DNA of 64,000 bases from an uncultured bacterium (GTDB lineage Bacteria > Krumholzibacteriota > Krumholzibacteriia > LZORAL124-64-63). A program made the position numbers and the translations under genes. The DNA lies in contig CAIWHK010000006.1 of assembly GCA_903912525.1 (NCBI GenBank), positions 62,001 to 126,000 on the forward strand, read 5' to 3'. The notes beneath the pieces were generated by a model. The model saw nothing but the letters and a program-made list of their open reading frames with translations, was not told where the DNA came from and ran no database searches. This document shows, one piece after another, positions 24,474 to 34,026 of the stretch; the stretch's first letter is position 1; every line of letters begins with the position of its first letter.

Positions 24474-26021
24474 ATGGATAGCGTTTTCAATGCCATGCGC
24501 GCGGGCCGCCCGGCCGCCCGCCGCGCGTGGCCGCTCCTGCTGGCGCTGGCCCTCGTGCCGAACGCCATCGCCCAAACGCCGCAGGCCCAAACGTCCCCGA
24601 CCCCAGCCCCGGCGGCCGCCCCGGCCCCGGCCGCCCCCAAGGCCCCCGAGCCGTGCCTCCGCGGCCGCGACCTCTACCGCCAGGGCAAGCCCGATGCCGC
24701 CCGCACCGCCCTGCTGGAGTGCCTGGGGGTGCAGGGCGACCGCGTCGAGATCCTGATCCCCCTGGCGGTCATCGCCCTGCAGGCGAACGATGTCGACCAG
24801 GCCCTGCGCTTCGCCGACCGTGCCGTGGTCGCCGGCCCCGAGGACCCCGAGGCCCTCTACTGGGACGGTCGCGCCCTGATGGCCAATGGCCGGACCGACG
24901 ACGCCCGCGCGCGCTGGGAGGCGGGCCTGCAGATCGACACCGGCCACATGGGCATCCTCGAAGGCCTGGCCCGCCTGTCGCTGGCCAAGGGCGATGCGAC
25001 GCACGCCTACCAGTTCCTGATGCAGATGCGCCAACGGGGGATGGACGCGCCCTGGCTGCACCGCCTGCTGGCGGACATCACCGCCGGCCGCGGGCTGTGG
25101 GAGCAGGCGCTGGCCCACCTGAACGACGCCCTGGTGCTCGAGCCGGGCGACGCCACCGACTGGCTGACCGCCTCGGAGCTGGCCATCATGGTCGGCAAGC
25201 AGGACAAGGCGGTGGAGTACTCCCGGCAGGCGGTCAGCCTCAAGCGCGACGCCGCCGGCCTGGGCGGCCTCGGGCAGGCGTTCTTCAGCGCCGACGAGAT
25301 CGATTCCGCGCTGGTCTACCTGCGGCAGGCCGTGGCCGTCGGCGGGGGCAAGCCGCGCATCCGGTTCAACCTGGCCAACGTCCTGGAGATCTCCGGCCAC
25401 GCCGACGAAGCCGGCATCCAGTTCAAGCAATTCCTGAAGGAAGAGCCGAAAGATGCTGTTGGGCACTTCAATTACGCGATCCACCTGCAGAAGCAGGGGC
25501 GGCTCGAAGAGGCCCTCAGCCAGGTCGAACTCGCCGCGGACCTGGATCTTTCGATGACCACGGCGGACGTGGTGCGCATCCAGATCCTGGAGGATCTCGA
25601 ACGCTGGGATGCCGCGATCCAGGCCATCAACTGGCTGAAGAAGAAGGACCCCCGCAGTCAGGCGGAACTGGTCGCCTGGGAGCAGCGCATCCTGGCGCGG
25701 CAGGGCACAGCGGCCAAGGCCGGCCGGGATGTCCGCGACGCCGAGGCCGCGGGCAAGATCCACCTGCTGCACATCGTTCTGGACGACCGGGGATTGCTGG
25801 CGAAGGTGACATCGGAACTGGCGAACGGGATGGATTTCGGCACGCTGGCGGTGCAGTTCTCGAGGGACCCGGCGGCGGCGCGGGGCGGGGACATCGGCTG
25901 GATCAACCCGGACGACATGGTGGAGCCGCTGCGCAGCGCCATCGTCAAGCTGAAGGCAAGTGAAACGAGCCCACCGATCGAATCGATGGGCTTGATTCAC
26001 TTGTTCAAGCGGATTCCCTGA
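24474..26021 (+). CDS. Exported TPR protein with C-terminal PpiC-type prolyl isomerase domain
   Basis: The 515-residue protein begins with a basic region and a hydrophobic signal (RRAWPLLLALALVPNAIAQ), followed by a Pro/Ala-rich linker. The middle (about residues 60-415) is a series of TPR units such as LRFADRAVVAGPEDPEALYWDGRALMANGRTDDAR. The C-terminus (from about 430) matches parvulin rotamases: KIHLLHIVLDDRG, MDFGTLAVQFSRDPAAARGGDIGWI, and SSP-like endings. It probably acts on the periplasmic side as a foldase or chaperone for exported proteins. ATG 24495 is an alternative start, 7 codons in. No operon partner is visible. Confidence 0.8.
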   Translation: MDSVFNAMRAGRPAARRAWPLLLALALVPNAIAQTPQAQTSPTPAPAAAPAPAAPKAPEPCLRGRDLYRQGKPDAARTALLECLGVQGDRVEILIPLAVIALQANDVDQALRFADRAVVAGPEDPEALYWDGRALMANGRTDDARARWEAGLQIDTGHMGILEGLARLSLAKGDATHAYQFLMQMRQRGMDAPWLHRLLADITAGRGLWEQALAHLNDALVLEPGDATDWLTASELAIMVGKQDKAVEYSRQAVSLKRDAAGLGGLGQAFFSADEIDSALVYLRQAVAVGGGKPRIRFNLANVLEISGHADEAGIQFKQFLKEEPKDAVGHFNYAIHLQKQGRLEEALSQVELAADLDLSMTTADVVRIQILEDLERWDAAIQAINWLKKKDPRSQAELVAWEQRILARQGTAAKAGRDVRDAEAAGKIHLLHIVLDDRGLLAKVTSELANGMDFGTLAVQFSRDPAAARGGDIGWINPDDMVEPLRSAIVKLKASETSPPIESMGLIHLFKRIP

Positions 26022-26111
26022 GGCAGTGACCGCGGCGGGGCGGATCCAGAAGGGGCGTCGGGAGGCCTGATCTCGGACGGGCCACCCTGCGGCAGCCCGG
26101 CGAAGCAGGAA

Positions 26112-26303
26112 CTAGACGACCTTCTTGATGGTCCCGGTGCGGATGCAACGCGTGCAAACGTAGGCGCGCCGGACCTTGCCTTCGAGTTCATACTTGATCT
26201 TCTGCAGATTCGGCAACCACCTGTGGCGCGTCAAGTTATGCGCGTGGCTGACACGATTGCCGTACTGGGGGCCCTTGCCGCAGACGGAGCAAACCCTGCT
26301 CAT
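26112..26303 (-). CDS. rpmB: 50S ribosomal protein L28
   Basis: L28 is a small protein of the large ribosomal subunit. The 63 residues begin with [33 protein letters not shown], the typical L28 opening, and end with [17 protein letters not shown]. The two Cys-x-x-Cys pairs (5/8 and 50/53) show the zinc-binding form of L28; organisms often also have a zinc-free paralogue. AGGAGG lies 7 nt before the ATG. It is transcribed away from recG, with a promoter at 26367-26395. Confidence 0.96.
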   Translation of the reverse strand: MSRVCSVCGKGPQYGNRVSHAHNLTRHRWLPNLQKIKYELEGKVRRAYVCTRCIRTGTIKKVV

Positions 26304-26366
26304 GACCGTAATCCTCCTGCGCGGTGGGCACACCCCCGCGCCAAACGTTGAAATCACAAGTCGCGT

Positions 26367-26395
26367 AATTTAGCATGGCGGGTGAGCCGCTGCAA
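26367..26395 (-). promoter_or_regulatory. Predicted rpmB promoter
   Basis: On the minus strand, TTGCAG (26395-26390) and TAAATT (26372-26367) are separated by 17 bp. Transcription would begin near 26360, about 57 nt before the rpmB ATG. The A+T-rich -10 stands out from the surrounding sequence. Confidence 0.45.
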
Positions 26396-26440
26396 GGAAT
26401 TAGTACTCCGGTCCCCCCGTCGGGCCGGCGCCGGGGGGCC

Positions 26441-28543
26441 ATGTCGACCGTCTTCAATCTGGAAACCCATGTCCAATTCCTCAAGTCGGTGGGGCCGTCC
26501 CGGGCGCGCGCCCTGGACCGGCTGGGGATCACGACCGTGGGCGACCTGCTGGCCCACTACCCGCGGCGTTATTTCGACCGTTCGGCCACCGTCCCCATCG
26601 CCCGGGCCAAACCCGGCGCCGAGGCCACCATCCTGGGCGAGGTCCTGACGGCCGGCGATCGCGGCACCCGCACCGGGGGCAGCCTGCTGACGGTCTCGAT
26701 CGGGGATGACTCGGGGGTGCTCTTCGCCGTCTGGTTCAACCAGAAGTACCTCAAGAACCAGTTCCGCCCCGGCCGAAAGGTGATGGCCAGCGGCCTCATC
26801 CAGCGCCACCAGGGCCGCCTGCAGATGGCCCATCCCGATTTCGAGCTCTTGGATGATCCGTCGGATGCGCCCGAGGCCGGCGCGCCGGCCGGGCTGCACA
26901 CCGGCCGCATGGTGCCGGTGTACGGGCTGACGGCGGGGGTGGGGCAGCACTGGCTGCGCTCGCTGGTCTACCAGTCGCTGGAGCGGCTCGCCGGCCAGAC
27001 GCCGGAGATTTTGCCCGCTGATGTCGTGAAGCGCCGCGCGCTGCCTGCGCGCGAGCAGGCCCTGCGCGACATCCACTTCCCGGCCGACCAGAAGGCGCAG
27101 GCGGCTGCGCGTAACCGCCTGGTGTACGAGGAGCTGTTCACCATCCAGATGCTGATGGCGTTGCGGCGCGAGCACACGCACCGCCAGGCGGGCCTGGCCC
27201 TGGAGAAGCCCGGCGACCTGACGCGCCGCCTGGTCGAGTCGCTGCCGTACTCTTTGACCCGCGCCCAGCGGCGGGTGCTGGCCGAGATCCTGGTCGACCT
27301 GCGCTCGGGCCGCGCCATGCACCGCCTGCTGCAGGGCGACGTGGGCTCGGGCAAGACGCTCGTCGCGTTGATCGCCGCGCTGTTCGTGGTCGAGCAGGGC
27401 TACCAGTCGGTGGTGATGGCGCCCACCGAGGTGCTGGCGCTGCAGCATGGCGCGGTGATGGGCCGGTTGTGCAGCCCGCTGGGCATCACGGTCGAGACCC
27501 TGACCGGCTCGACGCCGGCCGCCAAGCGCCGCGCCGTGCTGGCCGCCGCCGCCGCGGGCGAGTGCGACCTGCTGGTGGGCACGCACGCCGTGCTGGAGGG
27601 CGACGTCCGCCTGCCGCGCCTGGCCCTGGCCGTGGTCGATGAGCAGCACCGCTTCGGCGTGCGGCAGCGCGGCAAGACCGCGACCACCGAGGCCGGCGCC
27701 GCCCACGTGCTGGTGATGAGCGCCACGCCGATCCCGCGGTCGCTGTCCCTGACGCTGTACGGCGATCTCGACCTGTCGCTGATCGACGAGATGCCCGTCG
27801 GCCGCATCCCCATCAAGACCATGCTGGCCCGCGACGGCGACGAGGACGCCATGTGGGAGGAGTGCCGCGCCGAAGTGGCGCGCGGCCGCCAGGTCTACGT
27901 CATCTACCCGGTCATCGAGGAAACGGAGGGCCAGGACCTCAAGGCCGCCACCGTCGAGCACGAGCGCCTGCAGCACGAGGTCTTCCCCGGCACCCGCGTC
28001 GACCTGCTGCACGGCAAGATGAAGTCGAAGGACAAGCAGGCCGTGATGGCCGCGTTCACCGCAGGCGAGGCGCCGGTGCTGGTGGCGACCACGGTTGTCG
28101 AGGTGGGCGTCGACGTGCCGAATGCCACCGCCATGGTCATCCACAATCCCGAGCGCTTCGGGCTGGCGCAGTTGCACCAGTTGCGGGGGCGCATCGGGCG
28201 CGGGCCGGGCGCCTCGCGGTGCTGGTTGTTGTGCGACCGGTTCCTGTCGGAAGAGACCTGGGAGCGCGTGAAGTTCTTCAGCGAGCACGCGGACGGGTTC
28301 GCGCTGGCGGAAGAGGACCTGCGGCTGCGCGGGCCGGGCGATGCCTGGGGCGTGCGGCAGCACGGGGCGCCGGGGTTCCGGCTGGCCAATCCGGTGCGGG
28401 ATGCCGAGCTGGCGAAATTGTGCCGGGATGACGTGGAGGCGGTGCTGAAGGCGGATCCGAAGCTGACGTCGGCGGCCGGGCGCGCGCTGCGCGCGGCGTT
28501 GGAGGCGAGTTGGGCGGGGGCGGTGCCGGTGATGGCGGGGTAG
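26441..28543 (+). CDS. recG: ATP-dependent DNA helicase RecG
   Basis: RecG remodels stalled replication forks and recombination branches. The 700-residue protein has the N-terminal wedge/OB region (FLKSVGPSRARALDRLGITTVGDLLAHYPRRYFDR, then the VSIGDDSGVLFAVWFNQ OB strands), helicase motif I GDVGSGKT (about residue 300), the RecG-type DEQH box (about 399-402, VVDEQHRFGV), motif III MSATPIPRSL and the C-terminal TTVVEVGVDVPNA and RGRIGRG motifs. ATG 26441 is preferred because family similarity begins directly after it; the frame stays open 22 codons further upstream. It is divergent from rpmB. Confidence 0.96.
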   Translation: MSTVFNLETHVQFLKSVGPSRARALDRLGITTVGDLLAHYPRRYFDRSATVPIARAKPGAEATILGEVLTAGDRGTRTGGSLLTVSIGDDSGVLFAVWFNQKYLKNQFRPGRKVMASGLIQRHQGRLQMAHPDFELLDDPSDAPEAGAPAGLHTGRMVPVYGLTAGVGQHWLRSLVYQSLERLAGQTPEILPADVVKRRALPAREQALRDIHFPADQKAQAAARNRLVYEELFTIQMLMALRREHTHRQAGLALEKPGDLTRRLVESLPYSLTRAQRRVLAEILVDLRSGRAMHRLLQGDVGSGKTLVALIAALFVVEQGYQSVVMAPTEVLALQHGAVMGRLCSPLGITVETLTGSTPAAKRRAVLAAAAAGECDLLVGTHAVLEGDVRLPRLALAVVDEQHRFGVRQRGKTATTEAGAAHVLVMSATPIPRSLSLTLYGDLDLSLIDEMPVGRIPIKTMLARDGDEDAMWEECRAEVARGRQVYVIYPVIEETEGQDLKAATVEHERLQHEVFPGTRVDLLHGKMKSKDKQAVMAAFTAGEAPVLVATTVVEVGVDVPNATAMVIHNPERFGLAQLHQLRGRIGRGPGASRCWLLCDRFLSEETWERVKFFSEHADGFALAEEDLRLRGPGDAWGVRQHGAPGFRLANPVRDAELAKLCRDDVEAVLKADPKLTSAAGRALRAALEASWAGAVPVMAG

Positions 28544-28586
28544 GGGCGGGGCTTCACTGCCCCCGTCCTTTACTGCCCAGTCCTTC

Positions 28587-28604
28587 ACTTGCGCCGGCGC
28601 AAGT
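28587..28604. repeat. Perfect copy of the 18-bp palindrome ACTTGCGCCGGCGCAAGT
   Basis: This intergenic copy lies 44 bp after recG and 55 bp before the lipoprotein start. It is identical to the copies at 31085, 35518, 46354 and 46622. No A+T flank or T run accompanies it, so it is not a terminator by itself. Confidence 0.9.
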
Positions 28605-28658
28605 CATAGATTGGCCGTCACGATGGGAATCTTGTCCGTCCGGATTGACGGGAGCCCG

Positions 28659-29435
28659 ATGCGCATGGAAAAACGCGACGCGCGCGCGCCGATCCGGTTG
28701 GCGTTGTTCGCCTGCCTGCTCCTGGTGTCCTGCAACAACACGTTCCAACCGGTCCGCGACGTCAAGCCACCGGTCGCCGACCTGCGCCTGTCCCTGTGGA
28801 ACGCCGAGGAACTGTGCCCGTTCGTCGCGATCTTCTCCGTGAACCCGGTGGGCAGCACCGACGACCGGACCGATTACAACCTGCTCGAGGTCCGGTGGGA
28901 CTTCGACGACGACGGCATCTGGGACTCGGAGTTCGGGCCGCTCGACATGGAGGCGTGGGATCCCGAGATATTGCCGGTTGGCATCTGGACGGCGCGCTGC
29001 GAGGTTCGTGACCTCGGCGGGAACACCGACCAGGCGACGGCATCGATGACGCTGCCGGAGTGGCTGCCCGAGCCGCCGGACATCGCTTCGGGGGAGATGC
29101 TGCTCTCACAGGCCGGCCGGGGATCCGCCCCCGATACGCTGACCGCCGGCCTGGACTTCACCGTCAACGCCTTTCGCCAGGACTGGGTGATCCCGGCGGC
29201 GCAGCACATGATCACGGCGCTCTACATCGACGGTGTCCTGGTCCACGAGACCCCGGCGCTGACGATCAACCCGAACCGGGGCATGTGCCCCCGGTACCTC
29301 AGGAAGGTTGTCGGGGGCATCGCCACGCCCGGCCTGCACGAACTGCAGGTCGTCGTGGACGCGCACCACGAGATCACGGAGACCGACGAAGGCAACAACA
29401 CCACCACGCGGCAGGTCGTCATCGTCGCGCCTTGA
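28659..29435 (+). CDS. Lipoprotein with PKD-like and CARDB-like domains
   Basis: The 258-residue product has a type II signal peptide (LALFACLLLVSCNN) with lipobox LVSC, so it should be lipidated and anchored in a membrane. After it comes a PKD-like strand set (LLEVRWDFDDDGIWDSEFG to WTARCEVRDLGG) and a C-terminal CARDB-like domain ending in LHELQVVVDAHHEITETDEGNNTTTRQVVIV, whose E-x-x-E-x-N-N pattern is characteristic. Such domains mediate surface adhesion or ligand binding; the target is unknown. The gene stands alone; the palindrome at 28587 lies in its upstream region. Confidence 0.7.
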   Translation: MRMEKRDARAPIRLALFACLLLVSCNNTFQPVRDVKPPVADLRLSLWNAEELCPFVAIFSVNPVGSTDDRTDYNLLEVRWDFDDDGIWDSEFGPLDMEAWDPEILPVGIWTARCEVRDLGGNTDQATASMTLPEWLPEPPDIASGEMLLSQAGRGSAPDTLTAGLDFTVNAFRQDWVIPAAQHMITALYIDGVLVHETPALTINPNRGMCPRYLRKVVGGIATPGLHELQVVVDAHHEITETDEGNNTTTRQVVIVAP

Positions 29436-29479
29436 ATCGTACGCGCAGGCCGGCGCCTGCCCCATGGGAGGATGGTCCA

Positions 29480-29974
29480 ATGCTCGAAGATCTTCTCGCA
29501 CCCGGCCTCAGGCTGGTCGTCTGCGGCACCGCCGCCGGCGCCGTGTCCGCGTCGAAGGGCCACTACTATGCCGGCCCCGGCAACCGGTTCTGGCCGACGC
29601 TGTACGAGGTGGGGCTGACGCCCCGCCGCCTGATGCCGCGTGAATACCGCGAAGCGCTGTCGTTCGGCATCGGCCTGACCGATGTGGTGCAGGGCCAGGC
29701 GGGCGGCGACGCGGTGATCGACTTCGGCCGGTTCGATCCGGACGGCCTGCGCGACAAGATCACCCGCCTCAAACCCGCGTTCCTGGTCTTCAACGGGAAG
29801 AAGGCCGCGCAGGTGTTCCTGGACCGCCCGCGCGTGGCGACGGGCCTGCTGCCCGACATGATCGGCGAGACGCAGCTGTTCATCGCACCGTCGACGAGCG
29901 GGGCGGCGAGCGGGTTCTGGAGCATCGAGGAGTGGTGGGAGCTGGCGCGACTGGTGCGCGCGGGAGCGGACTGA
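29480..29974 (+). CDS. mug: Mismatch-specific (Mug/TDG-type) uracil-DNA glycosylase
   Basis: The product excises uracil or related bases from mismatched double-stranded DNA to start base-excision repair. The 164 residues carry the UDG-superfamily pocket region VVCGTAAGAVSASKGHYYAGPGNRFWPTL, in which YAGPGNRFW is typical of the Mug branch, then FGIGLTDVV and the C-terminal intercalation loop region IAPSTSGAASGFW. The first motif is CGTAAG rather than the GINPG of E. coli Mug, a variant seen in part of the family. GGGAGGA precedes ATG 29480. The VOC-family gene follows by 5 bp, suggesting co-transcription. Confidence 0.83.
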   Translation: MLEDLLAPGLRLVVCGTAAGAVSASKGHYYAGPGNRFWPTLYEVGLTPRRLMPREYREALSFGIGLTDVVQGQAGGDAVIDFGRFDPDGLRDKITRLKPAFLVFNGKKAAQVFLDRPRVATGLLPDMIGETQLFIAPSTSGAASGFWSIEEWWELARLVRAGAD

Positions 29975-29979
29975 CCGAC

Positions 29980-30435
29980 ATGGCGATCGAGGCGAAGTAC
30001 GCCCACACGAACATCGTCGCCCGCGACTGGCGCGCGCTGGCGTCGTTTTACGAGCGCGTCCTGGGTTGTGTCCCGGTGCCGCCGGAACGCCACTACACCG
30101 GCACGGCGCTGGAAGCCGGCACGGGCGTGCCCGGGGCAAAACTCGACGGCGTTCACCTGCGCCTGCCGGGCCTTGGCGATGCCGGGCCCACCCTCGAGAT
30201 CTACACCTACACGCCCGGCCTGCCGGGCGCACCCGCGCGCGTGAACCAGCCGGGGTTCGGCCACATCGCGTTCGAGGTTGCCTCGGTCGGGGAGGCGCAG
30301 GCGGAAGTCCTGCGCGAGGGCGGCGCCGCCGTGGGCGAGGTCGTGACGCTGACCACCGCCGCCGGCCGTCAGGTCACCTGGTGTTACGTCACCGACCCTG
30401 AGGGGAACATCATCGAGCTGCAGTCGTGGGCCTGA
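29980..30435 (+). CDS. VOC-superfamily (glyoxalase-like) protein
   Basis: This 151-residue protein has two beta-alpha-beta-beta-beta modules of the vicinal oxygen chelate fold. The first begins with YAHTNIVARDWRALASFYERVLGC, the second with GFGHIAFEVASVGEAQAEVLREGGA, and the end reads CYVTDPEGNIIELQSW, the usual D-P-(E/D)-G-N-x-x-E-L closing. The metal-ligand positions (His in the first module, His/Glu in the second) are present. The substrate is unknown; the family includes glyoxalases, dioxygenases and resistance proteins. It is closely spaced after mug. Confidence 0.85.
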   Translation: MAIEAKYAHTNIVARDWRALASFYERVLGCVPVPPERHYTGTALEAGTGVPGAKLDGVHLRLPGLGDAGPTLEIYTYTPGLPGAPARVNQPGFGHIAFEVASVGEAQAEVLREGGAAVGEVVTLTTAAGRQVTWCYVTDPEGNIIELQSWA

Positions 30436-30470
30436 TGCCCGCGCGCCGCACATCCGGGACGGGGAACGAC

Positions 30471-31001
30471 ATGCGCGCCGGGATCATCACAGCCCTCGTG
30501 CTCCACCTGCTCATGTTCGCGACCGCATTCGCCGCCGAACCCGCCGCACTCCAGCCCTTCGCCTTCCTGGTGGGAGATTGGGCGGCCACCGGTTCGGGCC
30601 AGCCCGGCGAGGGCATCGGCACGGCCGTGTTCATGCGCGACCTGCAGGACAACGTGATCGTGCGGAAGAGCTACGCTGATTATCCGGCCGTCGATGGCAA
30701 GCCCGCCTCGCGCCACGAAGACCTCATGGTCATCCACGCCGCCGGCGACGGTCCCGTGCGCGCGGAATACTACGACAGCGAGGGGCATGTCATCCGCTAC
30801 GTCGTGTCGTCGCCCAAGGCGGGCGAAGCCGTGTTCCTGAGCCCACCGGCGCCGGGGCAGCCGCGGTACCGGCTCAGTTACGCGCTCGCGGCCGAGGGCG
30901 TGTTGAAGGGTGAATTCGCGGTCTCGCCCACGGGTGCGGCCGACGGCTTCAAGCCGAACCTGACCTGGGAATCGCGTAAGGCGACCGGCGGGCCGCGCTA
31001 G
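30471..31001 (+). CDS. Exported protein of unknown function
   Basis: The 176-residue protein starts with a signal peptide (MRAGIITALVLHLLMFATAFAAEP). The mature part, beginning LQPFAFLVGDWAATGSGQPG, has the look of a lipocalin-like or DUF1579-like beta-barrel: a GDW motif near the start, then strands such as VIVRKSYADYP, DLMVIH, VRAEYYDSEGHVIRYVV and YRLSYAL. I cannot assign a ligand. ATG 30471 is chosen because the signal peptide starts there and GGGGA lies upstream; ATG 30435 overlapping the VOC stop is an alternative. Confidence 0.6.
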   Translation: MRAGIITALVLHLLMFATAFAAEPAALQPFAFLVGDWAATGSGQPGEGIGTAVFMRDLQDNVIVRKSYADYPAVDGKPASRHEDLMVIHAAGDGPVRAEYYDSEGHVIRYVVSSPKAGEAVFLSPPAPGQPRYRLSYALAAEGVLKGEFAVSPTGAADGFKPNLTWESRKATGGPR

Positions 31002-31025
31002 GCCGGCCTGGACTTGCCAGTCCGG

Positions 31026-31043
31026 ACTTGCGCCGGCGCAACT
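31026..31043. repeat. Near-perfect copy of the 18-bp palindrome (one mismatch)
   Basis: ACTTGCGCCGGCGCAACT differs from the consensus at one base of the right arm. It lies 24 bp after the exported-protein gene and 59 bp before a second copy, in the gap preceding the ABC transporter genes. Confidence 0.85.
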
Positions 31044-31084
31044 CTCACGATCGCGCGACACATCGACGGCGCCGGCGATCTTCC

Positions 31085-31102
31085 ACTTGCGCCGGCGCAA
31101 GT
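31085..31102. repeat. Perfect copy of the 18-bp palindrome
   Basis: An exact ACTTGCGCCGGCGCAAGT lies 55 bp upstream of the preferred start of the ABC ATPase gene. Together with the copy at 31026 it forms a direct pair with a 59-bp centre-to-centre distance. GACGGCGCCGGCGATC between them shares the central GCGCCGGCG and may be a decayed relative. Confidence 0.9.
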
Positions 31103-31157
31103 CTTCGCCTTCCCTGAGGCGAGACGTCCCACCCCGCACCAGGACCGGTCCCTGCCC

Positions 31158-32103
<946 letters not shown>

Positions 32104-32111
<8 letters not shown>

Positions 32112-33192
32112 CCGCCGCCTGCCTCCGCTTTGGGAACTGACCCTAGCGCGCATCCTCGAATTCGTGCGCGAGCCCGAGGCCGTGTTCTGGGTCTTCGTAT
32201 TCCCGGTGCTGATGGCCGTCGCGCTGGGCATCGCGTTCCGGTCGCAGACCGGGGCGCTGACTTCGGTGGCGCTGCTCGACACGGGGCCGCCCGCCGCGCG
32301 AGCCGAGCTCGAGAAGAAACTACGCACCTCGCCGCGCTTGCAGCTGCGCGTCATGAACGAGGCCGACGCCGCCGTGGCGCTGCGCAAGACGCGCGTCGAG
32401 GTGATCGTCGGGCTGGACCCCAGTGCGCCGCCCGCGCCCGCCGACGGCAGCACGCCGCCCGCACTGGTCTACCAGTTCGACCCCGCGCGGGCCGAGGGCC
32501 GCGCCGCGCGCCTGGTCGTCGACGACGTCGTGCAGCGCGCCTGGGGCCGCCCCGATGCGGTCGCCTCGCGCGACGGCCCGCCACCCACGCGCGGCTCGCG
32601 GTACATCGACTTCCTGATCCCCGGCCTGATCGGCATGAACCTGATGGGCAGCGGCCTGTGGGGCATCGGCTTCTCGGTCGTCAGCGCGCGCGTGAACAAG
32701 CTGCTGAAGCGCTTGGCCGCCACGCCCATGCGGCGGGGCGATTTCCTGGCCTCGATCGCGTTCTCGCGGCTGATCTTCCTCGGCCTCGAGGTGGCGGCCA
32801 TCGCCGGCGCCGGCCGGCTGCTGTTCGGGGTGCGCATCCAGGGCTCGCTGGCCGCGGTGATGCTGGTCTCGCTGCTGGGGGCGCTCAGCTTCGGGGGCAT
32901 CGGCCTGCTGGTGGCCGCCCGGCCGCGCACGATCGAGGCGGTGTCCGGCTGGATGAACCTGGTGCAGCTGCCGATGTGGCTGCTGTCGGGCACGTTTTTC
33001 AGTTACGAGCGTTTCCCGGCTTTTGCGCTGCCCTTCATCCGGATCCTGCCGCTGACGGCGCTGAACGACGCGCTGCGGGGGATCATCAACGACGGGTCGT
33101 CGCTGGCTTCGCTCTGGTCACCCGTGCTGGTGCTGGTGGTGTGGGGTCTGGTAGGATTCGTCGTGTCGGTGCGGATCTTCCGGTGGCAGTAG
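32104..33192 (+). CDS. ABC-2 type permease
   Basis: The 362-residue membrane protein pairs with the upstream ATPase. An N-terminal helix (EAVFWVFVFPVLMAVALGIAF) is followed by an extracytoplasmic domain of about 120 residues and five or six helices in the second half, with the ABC-2 features YIDFLIPGLIGMNLMGSGLWGIGFSVV, KRLAATPMRRGDFL and SGTFFSYERFPAFALPFIRILPLTALNDALR. The transported substrate is unknown; this architecture is common in multidrug and lipid exporters. A secreted barrel-like protein is encoded 9 bp downstream. Confidence 0.87.
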
Positions 33193-33201
33193 GAGGGGAC
33201 C

Positions 33202-34026
33202 ATGGGATGGCGGGGATGGGTGCTTCTGCTGGTCGCGATGACACTGGCGACAGCGGCCCTGGGCGCGGCGCCCGCGGCCTGGACCCACGTGACGGTGCTG
33301 CGGGCCGATGGCGGCCGCCTCGCTGACGTGACCCTGGCCTGGGCGCTGGGCGGCTACCTGCTCGAGGCGAAGTCCGCCGACGGCCAGGTGACCACCCTGA
33401 GCCCCGACCAGGTGCGGCAGGTGCTCAGCTTCGATGAGCGCGACCTGACCGACGAGGTCGGCGCCGCCTGCCCCGCCGACGATATCGACTTCCACCTGCT
33501 CGGCAGCCGCAAGCACGTGCCGTTCCGCTTCGCCCTGATGGCCGATGCGGGCGGGGGCGTGGCGTTGTCCAACGGCAACGGCGGCTCGAAGGCGAACGGC
33601 GCGCTCGTGGCCGGCCTGCGCGTGGGCATCAGTGACCAGCTGCATGCGCGGGTGGGTTTCCGCGGGCAGCATGCCTCCGAGGCGACCTCCGCGGTGGGCG
33701 GCACGATGGCGGCCGACACCGGCGAACTCCTCGTGATGATGGGCATTCGCCTGACCCGCCCGCGCGAGAACAACAACTACGCCTACCTCGAGGCCGGCGT
33801 GTCGCTGGTGCACTATTCCGACCGCTTCGGCGCCGACGGCCGCTCGCTGGCCGACGCGGACCTCGTGACGATCAGCCCCGCGTTGCAGGGCGGCGTGGTG
33901 CTGCCGCTGAACCGGCACGTGGGCGTGGACATCGGCGGCTTCGTGTCCTCGCGCGGCTCGCTCGATGCGGCCGCTGAACAGACGGTGCTCAGCGTGGGGG
34001 CCACCGTTGGGGTGACGCTGCGATGA
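33202..34026 (+). CDS. Probable outer-membrane beta-barrel protein
   Basis: The function is unknown. The 274-residue product has a signal peptide (WVLLLVAMTLATAALGAAPAA), a small N-terminal domain (VTVLRADGGRLADVTL to LSPDQVRQVLSFDE) and then alternating strands such as FRFALMADAGGGVALS, RVGISDQLHARVGFRG, YAYLEAGVSLVHYSD, PALQGGVVLPLNRHVGVDIGGFVSSRGS and a C-terminal VGATVGVTLR, which resembles an outer-membrane porin-like barrel ending in an aromatic-free strand. AGGAGGGG precedes the ATG. It follows the ABC permease closely and overlaps the methyltransferase gene by ATGA. Confidence 0.6.
   Translation: MGWRGWVLLLVAMTLATAALGAAPAAWTHVTVLRADGGRLADVTLAWALGGYLLEAKSADGQVTTLSPDQVRQVLSFDERDLTDEVGAACPADDIDFHLLGSRKHVPFRFALMADAGGGVALSNGNGGSKANGALVAGLRVGISDQLHARVGFRGQHASEATSAVGGTMAADTGELLVMMGIRLTRPRENNNYAYLEAGVSLVHYSDRFGADGRSLADADLVTISPALQGGVVLPLNRHVGVDIGGFVSSRGSLDAAAEQTVLSVGATVGVTLR

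Noticed and set aside
28544-28586. Intrinsic terminator after recG formed by GGGGC and GCCCC
   Set aside because: The stem is short with a large loop and the following T content is low; too weak to annotate.
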